A stretch of DNA of 64,000 bases, taken from assembly GCA_021323655.1 (NCBI GenBank), contig JAJPKO010000047.1, positions 1 through 64,000 on the forward strand, given 5' to 3'. Positions within the stretch are counted from its first letter, which is position 1. Every line of letters starts with the position of its first letter. Below the pieces are notes generated by a model. It was not told the origin of the DNA. It worked only from the letters and a program-made list of their open reading frames with translations, and did no database searches. Positions 52,978 through 61,148 of the stretch are shown piece after piece. The position numbers and the translations under genes are program-made. The DNA is from Acidobacteriaceae bacterium (GTDB lineage: Bacteria; Acidobacteriota; Terriglobia; Terriglobales; Acidobacteriaceae).

Positions 52978-53526
52978 ATGCAACTTCGGTATGTTTTTCT
53001 CGATCGTGATGGTGTCATCAATCGCAAGCCGCAAGAAGGAGAATACATTGACCGATGGGACAAATTTCAGATACTTCCCGGCGTTGAATCAGCCATTGCT
53101 GGCCTGAACCGCTCTGGCCGCCAAGCGATCGTGGTGACAAATCAACGTGGTATTGCTCTCGGCCTGTACACGGCGCTCGATGTCGAGGCAATCCACAATC
53201 GGCTTCAGGAGCACCTCCGGAGACATAACGCTCACATTGATGCGTTTTATTTTTGCCCCCACGACAAAAACCAGTGCAACTGCCGAAAGCCCAGGACTGG
53301 CATGCTGGAACAGGCATTTCACGATTTCCCTGAAGCATCGCCTGCAAACAGCATCATGATTGGCGACTCCATCTCGGACATCCAGGCCGCGCGTGCTTGC
53401 GGCATGCCTTCCATTTTTATCGCAGGAGATCCGGCAACACAAAAACCAGGGGCAGACCAGGCCATGCTCATGGCCGATTCCACTGCTGCTTCCCTTTGGG
53501 ATGCAGTAGACAGGTTCCTGATCTGA
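52978..53526 (+). CDS. gmhB: Heptose-1,7-bisphosphate 7-phosphatase GmhB
   Basis: A 182-residue HAD phosphatase removing the 7-phosphate from heptose bisphosphate. Motif I YVFLDRDGVINRKPQEGEYI has the DxD pair, and the zinc-binding insert reads CPHDKNQCNCRKP (Cys-His ... Cys-x-Cys) as in GmhB. Motif IV is IMIGDSISDIQAARACGM. I start at the ATG at 52978; a GTG eight codons upstream is a possible alternative, and codons farther out lack conservation. It is on the opposite strand to gmhA/hldE and convergent with the first GT9 gene seven bases away. Confidence 0.94.
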   Translation: MQLRYVFLDRDGVINRKPQEGEYIDRWDKFQILPGVESAIAGLNRSGRQAIVVTNQRGIALGLYTALDVEAIHNRLQEHLRRHNAHIDAFYFCPHDKNQCNCRKPRTGMLEQAFHDFPEASPANSIMIGDSISDIQAARACGMPSIFIAGDPATQKPGADQAMLMADSTAASLWDAVDRFLI

Positions 53527-53532
53527 ATATAC

Positions 53533-54609
53533 CTACGGCGCTTTACGGACTGGCTCCGGAAGCATTCCAAACATGCGGTCTAATTGGCTGATAACCATCT
53601 CCGGTGTGATCTCCCGCATACATCCCACACTCTGACAAGAGGCATAATGACGGCCATCATAACAAGGACGGCAGGAATAGCTTTCTCCTCCCCAGATTGC
53701 CATTGCGTTTGCTCTCCGGGGAAGAAAGTTACCTGGATTAGTGGGGCCAAAAAGAGCAATCAATGGAGCGTGGCTGATGCCCGCCAGATGCATCGGCCCC
53801 GTGTCATGTGAAATGACTGCATCACATGTATCGCAAACACTGATCACTTCCGGTATGGAATTGCCAATGCAGTTTATTACCTGGACATGTTCAAAATGCG
53901 GCAATACCCAACTGTCCTCCGGTCCTCCGAGCAGAACCACTTCCCACCCTCTTTCACACAGCTTTTGTGACAACGTCGCATAAGACTCTACTGGCCAACG
54001 GCGCAGTGTTTGCTGAAAATGAAAATTTGATGCGCCTCCCGGAACAATGGCTACTCGTCGTTGTAGCAGCTTTGCAGGCAATGAAGAAACAGGCAAGCGA
54101 TCTGGCCTGCAAGGTTGAAGACTCTGGGGTCTGCACCCATCTTCGCTCTCCAGCAAAATGCGAGCAAATTCATCCGTATAACTACGTCCCGGTATCAGTG
54201 TCGTCTGCCTTGACTGTTTTGACAAAGCAACTTTGCGCTTGGCGTGAACTGGGAGTGTCAGTACAGAATACCGTCGGTCATAATAAAGGGTTGCGCAAAG
54301 ATCATATTTCTTAAACGCAAGCCGGCCCCATAGCCGGGCGATATTGAGCAGCCGCTGTGTAGGTGTTCCAACGAGTATCGCTTTGTCATCTACTGGAATC
54401 GTTGTGATCCACGAATAACAGTTGAGCAGTGACTGGACTGCCTTTCCACTGACCCAATGGATGTCATATCCACGATCAAAAAGTTGACGGGCAGCGGGAA
54501 TTGTCATGACAACATCCCCGATCTGTCCCATTCTTACGATAAGTGCTTTCTTCCGGCTCAAAGCAATTCTCCAGCCAACAAGAACCCAGCTTTTGTGCCG
54601 CCGGATCAT
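53533..54609 (-). CDS. Glycosyltransferase family 9, heptosyltransferase-like
   Basis: A 358-residue GT-B enzyme of the ADP-heptose:LPS heptosyltransferase family, acting on the cytoplasmic face of the inner membrane. ALIVRMGQIGDVVMTIPAAR is the N-terminal acceptor region. The donor-binding half has VAIVPGGASNFHFQQTLRRW and the family motif VISHDTGPMHLAGISHAPLI followed by ALFGPTNPGNFLP. A cysteine-containing C-terminus (SCRPCYDG, SCQSVGCMREI) is typical of WaaF/RfaF-like members. The true start may be later than 54609, for example near MGQIGDVV. It follows the second GT9 gene by 30 bases. Confidence 0.9.
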   Translation of the reverse strand: MIRRHKSWVLVGWRIALSRKKALIVRMGQIGDVVMTIPAARQLFDRGYDIHWVSGKAVQSLLNCYSWITTIPVDDKAILVGTPTQRLLNIARLWGRLAFKKYDLCATLYYDRRYSVLTLPVHAKRKVALSKQSRQTTLIPGRSYTDEFARILLESEDGCRPQSLQPCRPDRLPVSSLPAKLLQRRVAIVPGGASNFHFQQTLRRWPVESYATLSQKLCERGWEVVLLGGPEDSWVLPHFEHVQVINCIGNSIPEVISVCDTCDAVISHDTGPMHLAGISHAPLIALFGPTNPGNFLPRRANAMAIWGGESYSCRPCYDGRHYASCQSVGCMREITPEMVISQLDRMFGMLPEPVRKAP

Positions 54610-54639
54610 CCCATGCAGTACTTGGTTTTGTTATTGTTC

Positions 54640-55833
54640 TTAACCAAGCCATTCACCATGGATGACTTGTTTAGCGGCCATAAGAACGTCATCAACCTCT
54701 ATGTCCCACATACATGCACCTTCCCGTTCAGCGGTGCATTGATCAGGTATCTGCCTCTTGTAGCTATTTATGCACGGACTGCAAAGCTGTTTCCTGGCGT
54801 ATACATATGTTGAACGCACGCCGACAGGTGCCCAGCAATCAGGAGTATTGGGGCCAAACAGGCCCACGGTTGGAGTAGCCATCGCAGCCGCCAGATGCAT
54901 AATACCTGTGTCTGCACTAACAAGCAAATCGCACCGCCTGAGGACAGCACAGGTGCGCTCGATTCCACCCAATTCAATGGCTTCTACCATTTCTCCTGAA
55001 AATCGGCCTTTGAATTCTTCTATGAATGATCGCTCGCTTTTCCCTCCCGTCAACAAAATTGTCAGGTTCGGTTGTCGAGCGACCATGGCAGATGCCAGTT
55101 CGACAAAACGAGCAACCGGCCAGCGGCGATATTGGGCGCTTGGCCCTACTCCAAGATGCATGGCTACAACTGGAGCACTCGTCCTGACTCGAGATTTCCA
55201 CCACTCATGGAGCCACTCTTCTGTGGAACGGGACACAGGTAAGGGCACCGTCATAAGTGGTTGAGGCAATCCAGGGTCTAATATTCTTCCCATCCTGACG
55301 AATGCAGCCCACATCGATTCGTTTTCATTTAGTTGGACCGGCTGCGTAAACATCTTTTCTCTGTTGTTCTGCTCCGAAGGAACGAACCCTAAACGAATCG
55401 GAGCAGATGTGGCGCGCGTAAATAAGGCCGTCAGCAACGAATGCTGCTCAAAATCAAGGACTGCGTCGTAGCGCTGCCGCCGTACTGCTATAAGGACCTT
55501 TATCGCTTTCAGAAGACCATCAGATTTCGGCGAATATCTGAATACATTCTGCCTACTACCACATGTCATTGTTTCCGCAGTCCGCTCTTCCACGAGAAAG
55601 TCAACTGAAATTTGCGGGTTGCGTTCTTTAAGGCGATCCATCAGAGAGCGCGCAAGCACCGCTTCTCCCATCCCACCGAATTTGAGTACCAGAATCCGTC
55701 GAGGACTGCAGCCAACTGGCAAACTACCTCTTTCCGGAAGCATCTTGGCTATAAAAGCTACCATCTTTTCAACAAGTGCATGTATCAGACGGTAACGGTA
55801 AGAAAACAGATTCATAACATTCACTACATCCAC
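54640..55833 (-). CDS. Glycosyltransferase family 9, second heptosyltransferase-like
   Basis: A 397-residue GT9 enzyme. ILVLKFGGMGEAVLARSLMD is the N-terminal signature (the usual GDxxL region is altered to GGMGEAVL). VVAMHLGVGPSAQYRRWPVA and the donor-site LVSADTGIMHLAAAMATPTV with GLFGPNTPDCWAPVG follow. Four cysteines near the C-terminus (LCSPCINS, QCTAEREGACMWDIE) are again like WaaF-type proteins. With its neighbour at 53533 it would add successive heptoses or related sugars to the LPS core. It is about 20 bases downstream of the EpsG-like polymerase gene. Confidence 0.9.
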   Translation of the reverse strand: MDVVNVMNLFSYRYRLIHALVEKMVAFIAKMLPERGSLPVGCSPRRILVLKFGGMGEAVLARSLMDRLKERNPQISVDFLVEERTAETMTCGSRQNVFRYSPKSDGLLKAIKVLIAVRRQRYDAVLDFEQHSLLTALFTRATSAPIRLGFVPSEQNNREKMFTQPVQLNENESMWAAFVRMGRILDPGLPQPLMTVPLPVSRSTEEWLHEWWKSRVRTSAPVVAMHLGVGPSAQYRRWPVARFVELASAMVARQPNLTILLTGGKSERSFIEEFKGRFSGEMVEAIELGGIERTCAVLRRCDLLVSADTGIMHLAAAMATPTVGLFGPNTPDCWAPVGVRSTYVYARKQLCSPCINSYKRQIPDQCTAEREGACMWDIEVDDVLMAAKQVIHGEWLG

Positions 55834-55854
55834 AAAAACTCTATCAGCAGGCCT

Positions 55855-57060
55855 TCACCGCATCATTGAAAACAAGGCGTTTTGATAGTGCAGGAAAACA
55901 TAGCTGCCTGCTTCCTCGGAATAGTAAAAAAGGCCCCAGATAAATTGGGTAAAATAAAAGCCGACAATTAAACATGCACACCAAAGCGCTCGCATCGTGT
56001 GTCTTTGCCTTTGGACGATAAGCGGAAAGATGACAATCTGAAAAATCAGAAAAAAATAAGCTATTCTCGATATGTCCGCAAATGAGCGGGTCAAATTAAG
56101 GACTATTACACCCACCACAAATAGATTTACGAAAATGTGGGCATCATCTTCCTTTTCAAACCTGCTGCCCCAAAAAGAGAACAGGCCAGCCATCAAGGTG
56201 TAAATAAGCGATTTTAATAATTGGCCGGATTCCGTAAGCTGGTTTTCCATTTCCAGGAACATATTGAAATAGCCTTGATATTTTCCCGGCAGAAATGGAT
56301 AGGCCAAAGCATGAATACCCGCTATCACTACCGATGTAGGGATCAAAAGACTAATTGAAACCAGGAACAAGTGGTACCAGGTAGAATGGCGTATCTTTAT
56401 AAACTTGTAGAATACAGCAAAAACGACCCAGTATATGATTGCTGAATAGTGAAACGTAATAGACAGAATTGCAAAAAATAAGACCTTCACAACCTTAAAC
56501 TTTGTTTCTCGATTTATTATCAGGCTCGTAGCATAAAATGCAATTGCTACAGCACTGACTTCCCTCATTTCTACAAAAAGATTCAAAAAACATGATGGAA
56601 TAAGCACATACAATAACAACGACAGCTTATGCTTAATCGTGTAATTTACTATGCCTGAATAAACAAATGTTATGGTAATAAACGAATAAATAAAAAATAT
56701 GGCGTGATAACCGAAGTTAAGGCGATTAAATAATTGCGACAAATAAACGAATGACGGCTCAATTGCTAGAGAATTTTCAGAGCCTATATATTCATACATG
56801 GCCCTGTATCGTTCCATGTCGGGAGTCATGATCTCCCTGAAGCCCGCAAAGCCAATTAACAACAAAAGGATCATCCCTGTAGTCAATGATCTGACTTTAA
56901 GCAGGTCATCATGATATGCGAGTACTAAATAAACAAGTAACAATACAGCGTACGGCACCAGGTGACTCGCATTGTCTATATAAAGCTGCATGATCAGATT
57001 CGGCTCAGGCTGGTGTTCACTGAATATTGCCCCATGTAATTGGCTAGCGGCGGCCTTCAC
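55855..57060 (-). CDS. EpsG/Wzy-like polysaccharide polymerase
   Basis: A 401-residue polytopic membrane protein with about ten helices. The pattern of short loops, FREIMTPDMERYRAMYEYIG early in the protein, and FVYSGIVNYTIKHKLSLLLY resemble the EpsG family of repeat-unit polymerases, which act on the periplasmic face. The coding sequence is very AT-rich: the 60 bases from 56641 contain only 12 G/C, far below the flanking genes. The GTG start at 57060 overlaps the GT2 stop (GTGA); an ATG at 56991 just before the first helix is an alternative. Low GC and unusual codons suggest acquisition from elsewhere. Confidence 0.8.
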   Translation of the reverse strand: MKAAASQLHGAIFSEHQPEPNLIMQLYIDNASHLVPYAVLLLVYLVLAYHDDLLKVRSLTTGMILLLLIGFAGFREIMTPDMERYRAMYEYIGSENSLAIEPSFVYLSQLFNRLNFGYHAIFFIYSFITITFVYSGIVNYTIKHKLSLLLYVLIPSCFLNLFVEMREVSAVAIAFYATSLIINRETKFKVVKVLFFAILSITFHYSAIIYWVVFAVFYKFIKIRHSTWYHLFLVSISLLIPTSVVIAGIHALAYPFLPGKYQGYFNMFLEMENQLTESGQLLKSLIYTLMAGLFSFWGSRFEKEDDAHIFVNLFVVGVIVLNLTRSFADISRIAYFFLIFQIVIFPLIVQRQRHTMRALWCACLIVGFYFTQFIWGLFYYSEEAGSYVFLHYQNALFSMMR

Positions 57061-57986
57061 AAAGGCATTTTTAATCCCTCTAGAATGGCCGCGCGCTTAA
57101 GCGTCCAGGCGCTCTTTTTATCCATCCTCATTAAATATCTGCTTAACAGATAGCCATAGTAGGTGGCAGCCCAAAAGGCGGCGGGTATAGCAGGAAGATG
57201 TTTGCGGATAAAATATATCCGGTTGCGGGTACAATACCGCATTGTAAATGGCGAAGCAGCCCCTCCCGTTAACGAGCTGACCTTATGAAACACTTTAGCG
57301 CCGGGCAAATACTTAATCTCAAGGCCCGCGTTACCCGCCCTGTACATAAAATCCGTGTCGTCTGAATACACAAAGTAGGCCGGATCCATCAAGCCGATCT
57401 GATCAAAAACACTGCTTCTGACGAGGACGCAACAGGTCGGCGCATACGTAATTGTGCGGACTTCTTCAAACCTGCCGCTGTCCCTCTGGTCAGATCCATA
57501 GTGCTTCACTCTATATCCCAGCCACCGTTGAAAGTACCCTCCAGCTGCCCAAATCTGTTGTGGGTTATCATGGTACAGGATTTTCGGAGTAATCATTGCA
57601 CACTGGTGCTCGACCAGCCCCGATTGCAGCTGGGCAATTAAATTTCCATCAAATACAGTGTCATTATTCAGCAAAAGAACATACTCGCAACCTGCTTCCA
57701 GCGCTTTTCGAATTCCCTGATTGTTCCCTTCAGCCACACCTATATTCGTTTCGTTGGGAACCAATACCAGAGGAAGATCGCTCCGCTGTTTGCAGATAGC
57801 AATAGTATCGTCTTTAGACGCATTGTCTATAACATAGACAACAAAATCAGAATAGGTCTGCACTGCAATTGAATCTAAGAACTCCGGCAAAACGTCAGCG
57901 CTATTATAAGTTACAGTAACAACGCCAATTTTCCCCGGCCCCATCTTGGAGAAGGAATTCGCCATGGATATGTCTTTGTTACCCAC
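57057..57986 (-). CDS. Glycosyltransferase family 2 (rhamnosyltransferase-like)
   Basis: A 309-residue GT-A enzyme. VGVVTVTYNSADVLPEFLDS-type sequence (here IGVVTVTYNSADVLPEFLDS) opens the nucleotide-binding fold. VYVIDNASKDDTIAICKQ and YVLLLNNDTVFDGNLIAQL hold the nucleotide and metal-binding acidic residues, and YFVYSDDTDFMYRAGNAGLE is the acceptor-side motif. The C-terminal region resembles WbbL/rhamnosyltransferase-like proteins, which build O-antigens; the sugar is unproven. The GTG at 57986 has AGAGGG upstream and overlaps the epimerase end by eight bases; an ATG at 57965 is the alternative. Confidence 0.88.
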   Translation of the reverse strand: MGNKDISMANSFSKMGPGKIGVVTVTYNSADVLPEFLDSIAVQTYSDFVVYVIDNASKDDTIAICKQRSDLPLVLVPNETNIGVAEGNNQGIRKALEAGCEYVLLLNNDTVFDGNLIAQLQSGLVEHQCAMITPKILYHDNPQQIWAAGGYFQRWLGYRVKHYGSDQRDSGRFEEVRTITYAPTCCVLVRSSVFDQIGLMDPAYFVYSDDTDFMYRAGNAGLEIKYLPGAKVFHKVSSLTGGAASPFTMRYCTRNRIYFIRKHLPAIPAAFWAATYYGYLLSRYLMRMDKKSAWTLKRAAILEGLKMPL

Positions 57987-59106
57987 GCAAAAGCCCTCTT
58001 TCTTTCATCTCTAGCAATGATTGATCATAACCAGAGTGGCCTGGAGCAGATTCCATTGCCCATTCCAGGAATGCCACCAGGCCCTTTGAAAAGTCCCACT
58101 TTGCTTCATACTGTAATGTCGCCCACGCTTTCGACGAGTCTGCAAGGCCATGCCGTATGTCACCATCCCGGAAGGCCCCCGTAACACGAATCTCCGATCG
58201 ACCACCATAAAATGCATTGATCTGTTTTGCCGCCTCTAACACCGTTGTTCGTTGGCCCGAACCCACATTTAAAGAGTGGCAGCCATTTAAGTCCGATATG
58301 ACGCTTCTTACTGTTGCGTCTACTACATCTTCAATGTACACAAAATCGCGGCTCTCCAGCCCATCTTCAAAAACCTGTATGGTCCTGCCCTCGCGGGCCA
58401 GGTTGGAGAAAATAGCCAGAATGCCGGTGTAGGGGTTTTGCAACGATTGACCCGGCCCAAATACATTTTGGTAGCGCAAAGCTATAGAAGGGATTCCAAG
58501 CACCTGGCCAAACATGAAGACCATTTGCTCCTGCACCTGCTTCGTCAGCCCATAAAACGACGATGGCTGAAAAGGAGCAGTTTCTGGCGTCGCAATCGAA
58601 TCACAAGGACCGGAGCAAACTGGACACACTGGGTCGAAAAGCCCCATTTCTTTGTCTTTAGCGGGGCGCGATGACGGGTAGACAAGACCATGGTCTGGAC
58701 AGCGGTACGCTCCTTCTCCGTAGATGGCACGCGAAGAAGCCACAACAATTCGTTCCACCTTGGGGCCGGCACCACGCACCAACAGGTCAAACATCATTGC
58801 AGTTCCAGTCAGATTCGTACGCTCATACCGCGCGACCTCATACATGGACTGCCCCGTACCTGTCTCCGCCGCCAGATGCACTATGCCCTGCGCATCCGTA
58901 AGCGCAGTTTTTAAGGCCGTCATGTCCGCAACGTCCCCCCGCACCAGTCGTACATGGGGGCGCAAATCCGGAGACAGATCTTGAACTCCGCCGTGAATCT
59001 GCGGAAGAAAATTGTCCAGTATAGTGATTGAGTGACCTTGTTTAAGGAGGGCCCGTGTCAGGTGTGTGCCGATGAAACCGGCCCCGCCCGTTATTAAGAT
59101 ATTCAT
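57979..59106 (-). CDS. Nucleotide-sugar 4-epimerase with cysteine-rich insert (dTDP-L-rhamnose 4-epimerase-like)
   Basis: A 375-residue extended SDR enzyme. LITGGAGFIGTHLTRALLKQ is the NAD-binding motif, VASSRAIYGEG holds the catalytic Ser region, and YGLTKQVQEQMVF the Tyr and Lys. LRYQNVFGPGQSLQNPYTG and FSNLAREG follow. An insert between strands carries cysteines (YRCPDHG, VCPVCSGPC) that look able to bind a metal; the same arrangement is known in dTDP-L-rhamnose 4-epimerase-like proteins making dTDP-6-deoxy-L-talose. The substrate is therefore probably a 6-deoxy sugar nucleotide for the O-chain. It is divergent from the acyltransferase gene. Confidence 0.83.
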   Translation of the reverse strand: MNILITGGAGFIGTHLTRALLKQGHSITILDNFLPQIHGGVQDLSPDLRPHVRLVRGDVADMTALKTALTDAQGIVHLAAETGTGQSMYEVARYERTNLTGTAMMFDLLVRGAGPKVERIVVASSRAIYGEGAYRCPDHGLVYPSSRPAKDKEMGLFDPVCPVCSGPCDSIATPETAPFQPSSFYGLTKQVQEQMVFMFGQVLGIPSIALRYQNVFGPGQSLQNPYTGILAIFSNLAREGRTIQVFEDGLESRDFVYIEDVVDATVRSVISDLNGCHSLNVGSGQRTTVLEAAKQINAFYGGRSEIRVTGAFRDGDIRHGLADSSKAWATLQYEAKWDFSKGLVAFLEWAMESAPGHSGYDQSLLEMKERGLLRG

Positions 59107-59199
59107 TGGCAGTCTTGTCGTATATTATCAAAATTCATGACGCGTGGAGCCTTCTCCCCACCCTCGGCATCACTCCGTACAATAAGAAGCACAAACATC

Positions 59200-59859
59200 A
59201 TGAGAAAAGCACTTCATCTGCTTCACCTTCCCTGGCATGACAGGTTGAACGCTCTTCATGGTATGTGTGTGCAGTTAAAGACAAGTCTGTATTACTCGCT
59301 CGTGTTTGGCCACATTGGACGTCAATGCAAAATATACAAACCACTGCTGCTTTCAAACCCGAGATTTGTTTTTATCGGAAACAATACACTCATTCGTGCA
59401 GGAGCAAGGATTGAAACCATCGTTCTCAACGAGAGTGATCCGCCATCATTGAAGATTGGCAACAATGTAAATATCGAGCAAAATGCTCACCTCATCTGCG
59501 GCAAGGGCATCATCATCGAAGACAACGTAAGTGTTGCTCCCAACTGCGCAGTCCTTGATACAAAACATCCATTCAAGGATGTTACCGACCAGACCAAACT
59601 CGGAGATCGAATTGAACCCGGATCGAGACCTATCATAATAGGAGAAAATTCATTGATAGGATTTGGCTCTATCATTCTCCCCAACGTCCGGATCGGCAGG
59701 AATTGTATTATCGGCGCAAATAGCACCGTCAGACATGATGTGCCTGACTTTTGTGTTGCAGCTGGAAATCCAGCCTCCATTGTCCTTCGTTACGACTTCG
59801 AAACTCAAGCATGGGTGTCAACTCAACCCTCGAACTCGGGCCCCAACGTGACCGCATGA
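59200..59859 (+). CDS. Acyltransferase, left-handed beta-helix (hexapeptide repeat)
   Basis: A sugar O-acyltransferase of about 219 residues. After a short N-terminal helical region come hexapeptide repeats (IGNNTLIRAGARIETIVL, IGNNVNIEQNAHLICGKGII, IEDNVSVAPNCAVLDTKHP, IIIGENSLIGFGSIILPNV and RIGRNCIIGANSTVRHDVP). The catalytic-type histidine is in DTKHPF, as in maltose/galactoside O-acetyltransferases. It probably acetylates the O-antigen repeat. I prefer the ATG at 59200, leaving room for divergent promoters; 59137 is also in frame. The last 37 bases overlap the convergent GT9 gene. Confidence 0.85.
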   Translation: MRKALHLLHLPWHDRLNALHGMCVQLKTSLYYSLVFGHIGRQCKIYKPLLLSNPRFVFIGNNTLIRAGARIETIVLNESDPPSLKIGNNVNIEQNAHLICGKGIIIEDNVSVAPNCAVLDTKHPFKDVTDQTKLGDRIEPGSRPIIIGENSLIGFGSIILPNVRIGRNCIIGANSTVRHDVPDFCVAAGNPASIVLRYDFETQAWVSTQPSNSGPNVTA

Positions 59860-61142
59860 GAGTTGCTTTGGAGCAGGCTGGCAGAGACTGTAACAACCTG
59901 AGCAGGCAGAATCTGCTGAATACAGTGCGGTCCCGGAAAGGAACAAATTGGATCACACGGGGGAACAGGCTTCTCAGGTTGAAGCACTCTTACATTTGGA
60001 CCGCATGGTCTGAACCGTTCCGGCGAATGAGGATGGTCTTCAGCAAATGTGGACGGGAATGGGCTGATTACAATCGTTGGTACTCCAAGCGCCCCGGCGA
60101 CATGCGCTGTCCCCGAGTCCATTCCGATGAACAATTTGGCGGTGAAAAGCAGCCCAGCAAGCTCTTGAAGATTGGTTTGTCCTGCAATAGATTGCGCACA
60201 TCCTGGCGTAAGTTGCGCTAGTTCTTCACATCTGCGCGCATCCCCAGGGCTACCCACGATATAGAAAAACAATCCAGTCTGCTGATATAGTTTTTTGATC
60301 ACCTCAGCTAAAGAACTGTTTGGCCATACGTTGTATGGATTGGTCGCACCAGGAGCAATCACCGCATATGGCTGGTTGCCTTGCCTATTTTCTAGATTCA
60401 ATTTCTTGAACAGTTCCGCGGCAGGTCTTTCCTTTGCAAGTCCGATCAGAGACTGCATTGGGCGGCATGAGATTGCTTCGGCATCAGTCTCCAGGGGTGT
60501 AAGGTTTGCCCTCTCCAGCAATCTGACATTTCGCACTGTTTCGTGCTCATGCTGGCCACCTGTAGCAACTCGAGTCAGGAGAACATTAACGGCTTCGTCT
60601 CCCCCATCCACTGAGCCGGAATATCCAATCCGCTCTCGCGCCCCTGTCAGATATGCCAAATATACTGCTTCAGACGTCAGTATTGATCCCCAGCGTGGCG
60701 CAATTGCAAGATCATATTCGTACTGCATGATCTCTCGACGGTACAAAAGAAGATTTCTGAATATGCGCTTGTATACACCAGGAATTGCAAATTTTGATCT
60801 GTGGGAACCACAGATAAAGACATTCTTAATCCCAGGAACGCCGCTTAGCAGATCACAAGCGCCACTGCCGCACGCTATGTCTATACTCGCCTGTGGCCAC
60901 GTTTTATGGATCTGCTCCAGCAGAGGCAAAAGCAATACCATGTCCCCGACGCTTGAATAGGGATGCGATATAAATATTCTTTCAAGCCTGCCCGAATGCC
61001 GATGTTTAGGTTGCCGGAGCAGTCCCAACGTACGCAACGCACTTACCTGAAAAGCAAATACACGCGGCGAAATAGGAGAATATACAAGCTTTTTTGCAAA
61101 ACGTCGGATGAGAAGATAAAGGAACTTCATTGCATTTCGCAT
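59823..61142 (-). CDS. Glycosyltransferase family 9, third heptosyltransferase-like
   Basis: A 439-residue GT9 protein. RIFISHPYSSVGDMVLLLPL is the N-terminal signature with the GD motif, followed by ASIDIACGSGACDLLSGVPG. VIAPGATNPYNVWPNSSLAE and LFIGMDSGTAHVAGALGVPT form the donor site, and CGPNVRVLQPEKPVPPCDPI with cysteines ends the domain. It is longer than the other two GT9 proteins. The C-terminus runs 37 bases into the end of the convergent acyltransferase gene. It starts six bases after the flippase stop, implying coupling. Its acceptor is unknown. Confidence 0.88.
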   Translation of the reverse strand: MRNAMKFLYLLIRRFAKKLVYSPISPRVFAFQVSALRTLGLLRQPKHRHSGRLERIFISHPYSSVGDMVLLLPLLEQIHKTWPQASIDIACGSGACDLLSGVPGIKNVFICGSHRSKFAIPGVYKRIFRNLLLYRREIMQYEYDLAIAPRWGSILTSEAVYLAYLTGARERIGYSGSVDGGDEAVNVLLTRVATGGQHEHETVRNVRLLERANLTPLETDAEAISCRPMQSLIGLAKERPAAELFKKLNLENRQGNQPYAVIAPGATNPYNVWPNSSLAEVIKKLYQQTGLFFYIVGSPGDARRCEELAQLTPGCAQSIAGQTNLQELAGLLFTAKLFIGMDSGTAHVAGALGVPTIVISPFPSTFAEDHPHSPERFRPCGPNVRVLQPEKPVPPCDPICSFPGPHCIQQILPAQVVTVSASLLQSNSHAVTLGPEFEG

Positions 61143-61148
61143 TCCGCA

